Below are positions 1 to 4,518 of a stretch of DNA of 8,053 nucleotides, one piece after another. Positions within the stretch are counted from its first letter, which is position 1. Each line of letters starts with the position of its first letter. The position numbers were made by a program, and so were the translations under genes. The notes under the pieces are model-generated. The model was not told the origin of the DNA and did no database searches. It saw only the letters and a program-made list of their open reading frames with translations. Origin of the DNA: an uncultured Eubacteriales bacterium (GTDB taxonomy: Bacteria > Bacillota > Clostridia > Christensenellales > Aristaeellaceae); contig CADBNX010000174.1 of NCBI GenBank assembly GCA_902796115.1, forward strand, positions 1 through 8,053. The letters run 5' to 3'.

Positions 1-1519
1 CCCGCCGGAACAGCGCCTCATATTCGGCGCCGTGTTCCGCGTCCGGTTCGAAAACCCGGAAGCGGCGCGCGCCCATCCGCCGGTACGCTTCCTCCACGCT
101 GGGCACGATGCCGCAGGAAAGAGCCGCGAACAGCGCGGATGCCGCCGCGGGTCCCTCCCTGATTTCGCCCACCGAAACCGGGCAGTGCAGGATGTTCGCG
201 TATTCCTGCATCAGAAGCGGGTTTTTGCCGCTCATACCGCCCGCGGCGAAAAAGCGGTTCACCCGTACTCCCTCCCCGCGCATCGATTCCAGGATTTCCC
301 GGTCCGAGCACACAATCCCCTGCAGCATCGCAAGGTAGATGTCCTCCGGAGCGGTATCCAGCGACAGGCCGTGCACGCTGCCCCGCAGGGTCAGGTCGGT
401 GGGCGCGTTGCGGCTGCCGTTCCACCAGTCGAGCACCGTCACGGGATTGCGCCAGGGCTCCTTCACACGGGACGAAAGCAGCGCGTGCGCGTCCGTGCCG
501 GCCCTGCGCGCCGCTTCCGCGACGGACGAAGGCAGCAGGTTTTCCATATACCAGGCGAGCATTTCTCCGGTGCAGGCCTGCCCCGCGTCCACGCCCCAGA
601 GCCCCGGCACGATGCCGTCCCTGGCCACGCCGCACACGTTGTGCAGCGGCAGAAAACGGCTCATCTGCACCGTCAGCACATTCGAGGTACCGAGGATCAG
701 GGCCGCGTCCCCGGGCTTCACCGCGCCGAGCAGGATCGGCGCGGTATGTCCGTCCAGGATCCCGGGCGCCGCCGTCACATCCGCGCGCAGTCCCCACCGT
801 GCCGCCGCTTCCGGCAGCAGGGGCGCGCCCGGACCGCCCGGCGGAAGCGGCGTGCCGCGCAGCACATGGCGCACGGCGCCGGCAAGCCCCGGCCGGAGCG
901 CGTCAAAATACGCGGCGTCGGGCAATTCGCCCTTTTCCCCGCGCAGGCATTTGTACCCGGCGGAGCCCGCGGAGCGCAGGATCTTTCCGGTCAGCAGAAA
1001 GCACAGATACTCGTTCAGGTCCAGCACCAGATCCGCCGCCGCAAAGGCTTCCGGATCCGCGTCGTACATTTCCAGGTATTTGGGCAGCATCCATTCGGAA
1101 GAGATCTGCCACCCGGTGCGCGCCAGGAAGGGCTCCTCCCGCTCCCGCGCAAGGTTCAGCGCTTCCTCCGCCTGTGCCTGCGCGGCATGCCGCTTCCACA
1201 GCTTGATCTGCGCCTGCTCACGGCCGCGGAAGGGATCCGTCAGCGCGAGCGGCACGCCGTCCCCGGACAGGCACACCATCGTATACCCCGTCGCGTCCAC
1301 GCCCACGGCGCGGATGGCCCGCGCGTCGCACATCGCGGTAAGATCGCGCATCACCCGGTCCAGCGCCAGAGGGATATCCTCCGCCCGGTACAGGTTTTCC
1401 CGGCTCACGCCGTGCGGATACGCGAATTCGGTCTGCGCGGCGATGCTTCCGTCCGCTGTGTCCAGCACCGCCCCGCGGGCGCTGAGCGTACCGAAGTCCA
1501 GTCCCATTACGTACGGCAG
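1..1519 (-). CDS. araB: L-ribulokinase, FGGY carbohydrate kinase (C-terminus cut by window edge)
   Basis: Phosphorylates L-ribulose with ATP to L-ribulose 5-phosphate in cytoplasmic L-arabinose catabolism (family knowledge). 506 codons are visible. Bacillus ribulokinase has about 560 residues, so roughly 50 are missing beyond position 1. Seen, numbering from the CTG start: N-terminal phosphate-binding GLDFGTLSARG (6-16), KLWKRHAAQ (107-114 region), ISSEWMLPK (139-147), SAGYK (186-190), putative catalytic Asp256 in GILDGH, GTSN (277-280), DAGQACTGE (311-319), LDWWNGSR (363-370) and GGMSGKNPLLMQ (427-438). These blocks, especially KLWK-HAAQ, SSEWM and NPLLMQ, are ribulokinase-type rather than xylulokinase-type. 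The start is placed at CTG (1517-1519) because GGAGGG lies 6 nt upstream and MPYVMGLDFG aligns with the Bacillus start MAYTIGVDFG. The first ATG, at 1507, is 19 nt from the GGAGG core and would shorten the first beta strand. Oddities are DGH where relatives have DAH, and GPAAASALF where relatives have a G-A-A-type adenosine motif. Other pentulose substrates remain possible. Confidence 0.87.
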   Translation of the reverse strand, partial: MPYVMGLDFGTLSARGAVLDTADGSIAAQTEFAYPHGVSRENLYRAEDIPLALDRVMRDLTAMCDARAIRAVGVDATGYTMVCLSGDGVPLALTDPFRGREQAQIKLWKRHAAQAQAEEALNLAREREEPFLARTGWQISSEWMLPKYLEMYDADPEAFAAADLVLDLNEYLCFLLTGKILRSAGSAGYKCLRGEKGELPDAAYFDALRPGLAGAVRHVLRGTPLPPGGPGAPLLPEAAARWGLRADVTAAPGILDGHTAPILLGAVKPGDAALILGTSNVLTVQMSRFLPLHNVCGVARDGIVPGLWGVDAGQACTGEMLAWYMENLLPSSVAEAARRAGTDAHALLSSRVKEPWRNPVTVLDWWNGSRNAPTDLTLRGSVHGLSLDTAPEDIYLAMLQGIVCSDREILESMRGEGVRVNRFFAAGGMSGKNPLLMQEYANILHCPVSVGEIREGPAAASALFAALSCGIVPSVEEAYRRMGARRFRVFEPDAEHGAEYEALFRR

Positions 1520-1525
1520 CGTGAT

Positions 1526-1531
1526 CCCTCC
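1526..1531 (-). promoter_or_regulatory. Ribosome binding site that decides the araB start
   Basis: GGAGGG on the minus strand lies 6 nt upstream of an in-frame CTG (1517-1519) and 18 nt upstream of the first in-frame ATG (1505-1507). No ATG, GTG or TTG lies in this frame between the promoter and the CTG. The normal spacing therefore favours initiation at CTG. ACG at 1520-1522 is a weaker alternative because it is only 3 nt from the GGAGGG. Confidence 0.7.
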
Positions 1532-1566
1532 GTTCCTTTCCGCCTTTCACCGGCGCTTCGGTTTCC

Positions 1567-1595
1567 AGTATATCCCGCCGCGCGGGAAGCGTCAA
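1567..1595 (-). promoter_or_regulatory. Sigma-A promoter of araB
   Basis: Minus-strand -35 TTGACG (1595-1590), a 17-nt spacer and -10 TATACT (1572-1567). Each box differs from consensus at one position. The expected transcription start is near 1560, giving a leader of about 40 nt that carries the GGAGGG site. The spacer is occupied by a perfect inverted repeat (see the 1573-1587 entry), which suggests repression at this promoter. Confidence 0.82.
1573..1587. promoter_or_regulatory. Perfect inverted repeat in the araB promoter spacer, candidate operator
   Basis: TCCCGC-CGC-GCGGGA (plus strand) is a perfect 6+6 inverted repeat around 3 nt. It lies entirely between the -10 and -35 boxes, where a bound dimer would block polymerase. 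It does not resemble the Bacillus AraR operator as I know it, so the regulator is unknown. GC-rich DNA makes short repeats like this more likely by chance, which keeps confidence moderate. Confidence 0.45.
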
Positions 1596-1648
1596 GAAAA
1601 ACCGGCCGCGTCTTTCATTCCGCCGCCTGTTTTGCTTTATGCCCTGTG

Positions 1649-1665
1649 TTTCCGCCCCGCGGAAA
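1649..1665. promoter_or_regulatory. Inverted repeat upstream of the araB promoter, candidate regulator site or small hairpin
   Basis: TTTCCGC-CCC-GCGGAAA is a perfect 7+7 inverted repeat with a 3-nt centre. Past one mismatch on each side, TGT and ACA add three more pairs. Its centre is about 65 bp upstream of the araB -35 box and about 160 bp upstream of the ABC-F promoter. No gene ends here, so a terminator role is unlikely. It may be a protein-binding site. Otherwise 1597-1648 shows nothing recognisable. Confidence 0.35.
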
Positions 1666-1680
1666 GACACCGGACGGTTC

Positions 1681-1701
1681 TTCTGTCTTAACCTAACAGA
1701 A
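1681..1701. promoter_or_regulatory. TTCTGT-N9-ACAGAA inverted repeat, candidate operator
   Basis: Two perfect 6-bp half sites are separated by 9 bp, so their centres are about 15 bp apart, in an AT-richer stretch of a GC-rich intergenic region. The geometry suits a dimeric helix-turn-helix regulator. The right half overlaps the 10-bp palindrome AAGGATCCTT (1700-1709). The site lies between the divergent promoters and could serve either one. The regulator is not identifiable from sequence. Confidence 0.33.
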
Positions 1702-1737
1702 GGATCCTTGGCCTTCTTTGCCTTTCTCGGAGGGGGC

Positions 1738-1782
1738 CCGGGGGGAACCGCTCTTTGGGCTCCAAAGAGCGGTTCCCCCCGG
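1738..1782. repeat. 21-bp perfect inverted repeat with 3-nt loop (very strong hairpin)
   Basis: The arms 1738-1758 and 1762-1782 are perfectly complementary (21 bp) around the loop GCT. Each arm has a run of six G or C followed by an AACCGCTCTTTGG-type core. Such hairpins usually mark intrinsic terminators in Bacillota, but neither strand has a T-run after the stem. No gene ends here either, because the flanking genes diverge. It may be a transcriptional insulator, a factor-assisted terminator or a dispersed intergenic repeat. Confidence 0.75.
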
Positions 1783-1817
1783 ATCATAAGTCTCGTAAGC
1801 AATCATCCCGGTGGCAT

Positions 1818-1846
1818 TTGACAGTCCCGCCGAATTCCGCTATACT
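1818..1846 (+). promoter_or_regulatory. Sigma-A promoter of the ABC-F gene
   Basis: A perfect -35 TTGACA (1818-1823), a 17-nt spacer and -10 TATACT (1841-1846), one base from consensus. Transcription should begin near 1853, about 190 nt upstream of the ABC-F ATG. A near-consensus promoter with a long structured leader suggests that control acts after initiation, by attenuation, rather than through promoter strength. Confidence 0.88.
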
Positions 1847-1883
1847 ATAGCCATCCGAAGAAAGGAAGGTACTGTCTGCACTG

Positions 1884-1901
1884 ATGAAGATCCGCGGCTG
1901 A
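1884..1901 (+). CDS. Leader micro-ORF MKIRG with +X+ macrolide-arrest motif
   Basis: ATG AAG ATC CGC GGC TGA encodes Met-Lys-Ile-Arg-Gly. Lys-Ile-Arg fits the +X+ motif (Arg/Lys-any-Arg/Lys) that arrests macrolide-bound ribosomes in ErmD-type (MRLR) and Msr-type leader peptides. The AAAGGAAGG ribosome site is 14 nt from this ATG, which is long. An in-frame CTG at 1872 would give Met-Ser-Ala-Leu-Met-Lys-Ile-Arg-Gly and place Met-Lys-Ile-Arg at residues 5-8, as in MTHSMRLR. CTG initiation is also inferred for the divergent ribulokinase. A stalled ribosome with CGC in its P site would reach to about 1908 and break the base of the extended hairpin (1903-1953). Very short ORFs arise by chance, so this rests on context. 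Confidence 0.42.
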   Translation: MKIRG

Positions 1902-1919
1902 CCGGCAGAAAAAAATGAA

Positions 1920-1947
1920 CCTCCGGCATGGAACGGAGGATGTTTTT
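1920..1947 (+). terminator. Terminator-like hairpin in the ABC-F leader (putative attenuator)
   Basis: CCTCCG (1920-1925) pairs with CGGAGG (1934-1939) around an 8-nt loop, followed by ATG and five T (1943-1947). Seven A (1909-1915) precede the stem, and CGGCA (1903-1907) can pair with TGCCG (1949-1953), giving an extended hairpin. The A-tract, GC stem and T-tract together resemble an intrinsic terminator, although the core stem has only 6 bp. Placed after the MKIRG micro-ORF and before the structural gene, it would act as an attenuator. The same CGGAGG is also a ribosome site for a start at GTG 1948. Confidence 0.5.
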
Positions 1948-2031
1948 GTGCCGCCTGAAGCCGCTGTTTTCACCTGTGCGTTACTGCTCACAGGCACAGT
2001 GTGTATATCTGCTTCTTCATGCGGCCTGTGA
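1948..2031 (+). CDS. Possible second leader peptide (27 aa) directly upstream of the ABC-F gene
   Basis: GTG at 1948 lies 8 nt after GGAGG (1935-1939) and opens a 27-residue frame ending at TGA 2029-2031. The peptide has a hydrophobic, Cys-containing middle (TCALLLTGTVC) and no recognised family. Its stop touches the ABC-F Shine-Dalgarno, so a translating ribosome would clear the pairing segments at 1973-2030. The same frame is open from ATG 1915 (38 residues), but that ATG lacks a ribosome site. In another frame, ATG 1940 or TTG 1946 gives a peptide with CRLKP, also +X+-like, which runs into the ABC-F gene and stops at 2108-2110. Which of these frames is translated, if any, cannot be settled by reading. 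Confidence 0.27.
   Translation: MPPEAAVFTCALLLTGTVCISASSCGL
1973..2030 (+). promoter_or_regulatory. Three mutually exclusive pairing segments before the ABC-F Shine-Dalgarno
   Basis: Segment A CCTGTG (1973-1978) is perfectly complementary to segment B CACAGG (1989-1994), with a 10-nt loop. Segment B extended (CACAGGC, 1989-1995) is equally complementary to segment C GCCTGTG (2024-2030). C sits immediately before the AAGGAG ribosome site (2031-2036). B can pair with only one partner at a time, so A:B would free C and the ribosome site while B:C would crowd it. This is the classical geometry of a translational attenuator. Confidence 0.45.
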
Positions 2032-2045
2032 AGGAGTGATACTGC

Positions 2046-3704
2046 ATGTCAAAGCTTCTGTTGGAAGCCGTCCATATTCAAAAAAACTACGCGGACCGGC
2101 TCGTTCTTGACGTGGACCGGCTCTGCATATACGACGGCGAGCGGATCGCGCTGATCGGCGAAAACGGCGCGGGAAAATCCACCCTGCTCTCCATCCTGGC
2201 CGGAGAGACGGAACCGGATTCGGGCCATGTGCGGCGCGGCGCGCCGCTCGCCTTCATCCGCCAGTCCGGAGAGACGCGCACGGACGGCAGCGCGCGTGTC
2301 CGGTCGCAGTTCCGCGCGCCGGAGGATCGGGAAGGGCTTTCGGGCGGAGAAATGACCCGACGGCGCCTTTCCGCCGCTCTGTCCGAAAACGCGCCGCTGC
2401 TGCTTGCCGATGAACCCACCACGGATCTTGACGCGGAGGGCGTCGAGCGGCTCCGGCAGTTCCTCTCCTCCTATCCCGGCGCGCTGGTGCTCGTCTCCCA
2501 CGACCGCAGCCTGCTCAATGCCCTGTGCACGCGCGTGCTGCATCTGGAGGACGGCCGTCTGACCGACTTTCCCGGCACCTATGCCGAATACCGGGCGGAG
2601 CAGCGGCGGCGCAGAGAGTTCCAGCAGTTCGAGTACGACCGCTACCGCGCGGAAAAAGCGCGCCTGAAAGCGCTGGCACAGCAGAAAGCCGAATGGGCGG
2701 CCTCCGTGAAGAAAGCGCCGAGCCGCATGGGCAACAGCGAAGCGCGGCTGCATACCCGTGAATACACCAACGCCGTTCTGCGCCAGAGCGCAGCCAAAAA
2801 GACGGTACAGGACCGGCTGGACCGGCTGGAAAAGAAAGAACGTCCCCGGGAGGACCCGGACATCCGGATGGCCTTCGGCGCGGCCCGCCCCATCGAAGCC
2901 CGGACAGCCATGAGCGTTTCCTGCGTCAGGCTTCAGGCGGGCGATCGCCTTCTGATTTCAGATTCAGGCTTCACCCTGCCGACTTCCTCCAAAACCGCCC
3001 TGACGGGTGAAAACGGCACCGGCAAAACCACCCTGCTGCGCACGCTCCGCGGCGCGGAACAGAAGGCGGTGCGATTCACGGGCGATATCCGGATCAACCC
3101 GGGCGCGAAGATCGGGTATTTCGATCAGGATCATGCCCGCATGCTGGATCCGGACAGCGCGGCGCTGGCAAACGTCATGCGTTCCTCGCAGTTTCCCGAA
3201 TCAACGGCACGCACGGTGCTGGCGCGCCTCGGCCTGCGCGGCGACGCGGTGTTCAAACCGGTCCGGGTGCTGTCCGGCGGGGAGCGCGCGAAAATCGCCC
3301 TTGCCGGGCTGCTGCTTTCGGACGTTAACCTGCTGCTGCTGGACGAGCCCACCAATCACCTGGATCTGTTCACGATGGAAGCGCTGGAAGAGCTGCTCCG
3401 AAACTACGCGGGCACGCTGCTGTTTGTGAGCCACGACCGTGCCTTCGTCTCTTCCGTGGCAGACCGCATCCTGACCGTCTCCGGCGGCAGCATATCCGCA
3501 TTCGAGGGCACCCTTGAACAGATGGAAAAGGAAGCCCGGCGCAGCCGCGGGGCGGAAAAGGAAGAACTGGATATCCTGACCCTCGAAATGCGTCTGGCGG
3601 CACTTGCCGCGAGGATGGCGTCGCCGCGCAGGGGCGACCGTCCGGATCAGCTGAACGCGGAATATGAGGCGCTCGCAGATAAGATCCGGGAAAGAAAACA
3701 CTGA
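2046..3704 (+). CDS. ABC-F ribosome-protection ATPase, antibiotic-resistance type (VmlR/CplR/Lsa-like)
   Basis: A cytoplasmic twin-ATPase with no membrane segments. By family knowledge it binds the ribosomal E site and uses its interdomain linker to displace peptidyl-transferase-centre antibiotics (lincosamides, streptogramin A, pleuromutilins) or macrolides. 552 residues. NBD1: Walker A GENGAGKST (38-46), signature LSGGE (98-102), Walker B with ADEP (121-124), SHDRS (151-155). NBD2: Walker A GENGTGKTT (321-329), LSGGE (409-413), LLLLDEP (429-435), SHDR (462-465). The charged linker (about 180-285) contains KAPSRMGNSEARLHTR (223-238), typical of resistance-type ABC-Fs. NBD1 has no arm insertion. 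A charged C-terminal tail (about 495-552) probably forms a helical extension as in VmlR. The start has AAGGAG 9 nt upstream. The gene is preceded by an attenuator-like leader and converges on the methyltransferase gene. Drug specificity cannot be read from the sequence. Confidence 0.92.
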   Translation: MSKLLLEAVHIQKNYADRLVLDVDRLCIYDGERIALIGENGAGKSTLLSILAGETEPDSGHVRRGAPLAFIRQSGETRTDGSARVRSQFRAPEDREGLSGGEMTRRRLSAALSENAPLLLADEPTTDLDAEGVERLRQFLSSYPGALVLVSHDRSLLNALCTRVLHLEDGRLTDFPGTYAEYRAEQRRRREFQQFEYDRYRAEKARLKALAQQKAEWAASVKKAPSRMGNSEARLHTREYTNAVLRQSAAKKTVQDRLDRLEKKERPREDPDIRMAFGAARPIEARTAMSVSCVRLQAGDRLLISDSGFTLPTSSKTALTGENGTGKTTLLRTLRGAEQKAVRFTGDIRINPGAKIGYFDQDHARMLDPDSAALANVMRSSQFPESTARTVLARLGLRGDAVFKPVRVLSGGERAKIALAGLLLSDVNLLLLDEPTNHLDLFTMEALEELLRNYAGTLLFVSHDRAFVSSVADRILTVSGGSISAFEGTLEQMEKEARRSRGAEKEELDILTLEMRLAALAARMASPRRGDRPDQLNAEYEALADKIRERKH

Positions 3705-3709
3705 CGAAG

Positions 3710-4498
3710 CTAATTCTTCCGGCAGATATACAGCAGGTGGCTCGCGTTTCCCAAAAGCTCGCGCTTTTCGGCAAAATGCAGATACCAGGCGGCAAACGCG
3801 TCGAAATCCTCATCCCGGATCGAAAAATCCGGGCAGTCCTCCATGGGTTCAAGGATCCCGTCCACCCCGGCCGTCGTGATCCATGAAACCGGCTTCCCGG
3901 CAAACAGCCGCTCGAATTCCGCCACGTCATACCCGGTGAAGAGCTGTTCCTGAAAGTGCCTTACGCGATAATCGTCCGTAAAATTCTCCCGCTGTCCGAA
4001 CGCCCAGTTCCCACGGAGATAGTTCGCGTACATAATGGCATACACGGAAATGAACGCGGTCAGGATCACGCCGCCCGGCTTTGTTACCCGGATGGCTTCG
4101 TCGATCGCGCGGTTCACCTCGTCCGGTTCATACAGGTGGTACATAGGCCCGAGAAGAAGCGTCACGTCAAAGGTATGATCCGCAAATCCGCCCAGATCCA
4201 CGGCGTCTCCCTGACAGGAAACAAGGTTCTCCAGGCCCCGGCTTCTTTCCCGCAGGATCGCAAGATTGCTCTCCACCAGCTCCACGGCCGTAACACGCAT
4301 GCCTTCTTTGGCCAGCGCGACGGAATACCTTCCGGTTCCCGCGCCCACCTCCAGCACGCGGGAACGGCTGTCCGCGAAGCGATGGATATAGGCCATCGTC
4401 GTAGCGTATTCCAGCCGGCCGTGCAGGGACCGCTTCAGCCTCCCGTCCTCGTCTGCCCTGCCGTAAAACGCGCCGATGATTTCCTGTCTGTCCGCCAT
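3710..4498 (-). CDS. Class I SAM-dependent methyltransferase
   Basis: 262 residues, cytoplasmic, no signal peptide. Rossmann-type motifs: VLEVGAGTGRY (48-58, SAM glycine loop), AVEL with Glu73 (ribose-binding acid), GDAVDL (97-102, adenine-side acid), DVTLLLGPMYHLY (111-123) and TKPGGVILTAF (139-149). The N-terminal part, with RLEYATTMAYIHRF (28-41), is typical of a widespread, uncharacterised Bacillota methyltransferase group. The substrate is unknown, and it lacks the features of an Erm-type rRNA methylase. The start ATG (4496-4498) has AGGGGAG 9 nt upstream. The same frame is open further upstream (to 4756), but only as a shadow of the neighbouring gene. The start lies 20 nt after the stop of the large surface-protein gene and has no promoter of its own visible, so co-transcription is likely. 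Its stop is 5 nt from that of the ABC-F gene. Confidence 0.88.
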   Translation of the reverse strand: MADRQEIIGAFYGRADEDGRLKRSLHGRLEYATTMAYIHRFADSRSRVLEVGAGTGRYSVALAKEGMRVTAVELVESNLAILRERSRGLENLVSCQGDAVDLGGFADHTFDVTLLLGPMYHLYEPDEVNRAIDEAIRVTKPGGVILTAFISVYAIMYANYLRGNWAFGQRENFTDDYRVRHFQEQLFTGYDVAEFERLFAGKPVSWITTAGVDGILEPMEDCPDFSIRDEDFDAFAAWYLHFAEKRELLGNASHLLYICRKN

Positions 4499-4518
4499 CT
4501 TTCCCTTCTCCCCTTTCC

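Larger units (their letters stand above)
1853..2045 (+). promoter_or_regulatory. Structured leader RNA of the ABC-F gene (putative ribosome-mediated attenuator)
   Basis: This leader of about 190 nt contains, in order: a purine-rich ribosome site (AAAGGAAGG, 1861-1869), a micro-ORF ending in MKIRG (stop 1899-1901), an A-tract, a terminator-like hairpin with a U-tract (1920-1947), a second possible short ORF ending at 2031, and three mutually exclusive pairing segments whose last member abuts the ABC-F Shine-Dalgarno (2031-2036). GCGGCT (1894-1899), over the micro-ORF end, can also pair with AGCCGC (1959-1964), enclosing the terminator. Antibiotic-induced ABC-F and erm genes are known to be controlled by drug-stalled ribosomes on leader peptides. 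Assigning that mechanism here is inference from the arrangement. Confidence 0.6.

Noticed and set aside
1508..1514. TACGTAC at the ribulokinase start as an AraR operator
   Set aside because: Only the central bases match the Bacillus AraR operator. The outer half-site bases are absent.
32..1696. Long plus-strand open frames (554 and 450 codons) opposite the ribulokinase
   Set aside because: The composition is of shadow type (Arg/Ala/Pro/His). The minus-strand frame shows every ribulokinase block.
1738..1782. Calling the 21-bp hairpin a standard intrinsic terminator
   Set aside because: There is no T-run on either strand and no gene ends nearby, so it is reported as an inverted repeat of unknown function.
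1218..1802. Minus-strand 194-codon frame across the araB promoter and hairpin
   Set aside because: It is out of frame with the ribulokinase, runs through the promoter and the palindrome, and encodes nothing recognisable.
1928..2110. 60-codon plus-strand frame starting at 1928 and overlapping the ABC-F start
   Set aside because: It is not annotated as a gene. The ATG at 1928 has no ribosome site and the frame overlaps the well-supported ABC-F gene by 65 nt. Its internal start region (1940/1946) is kept only as an alternative leader frame.
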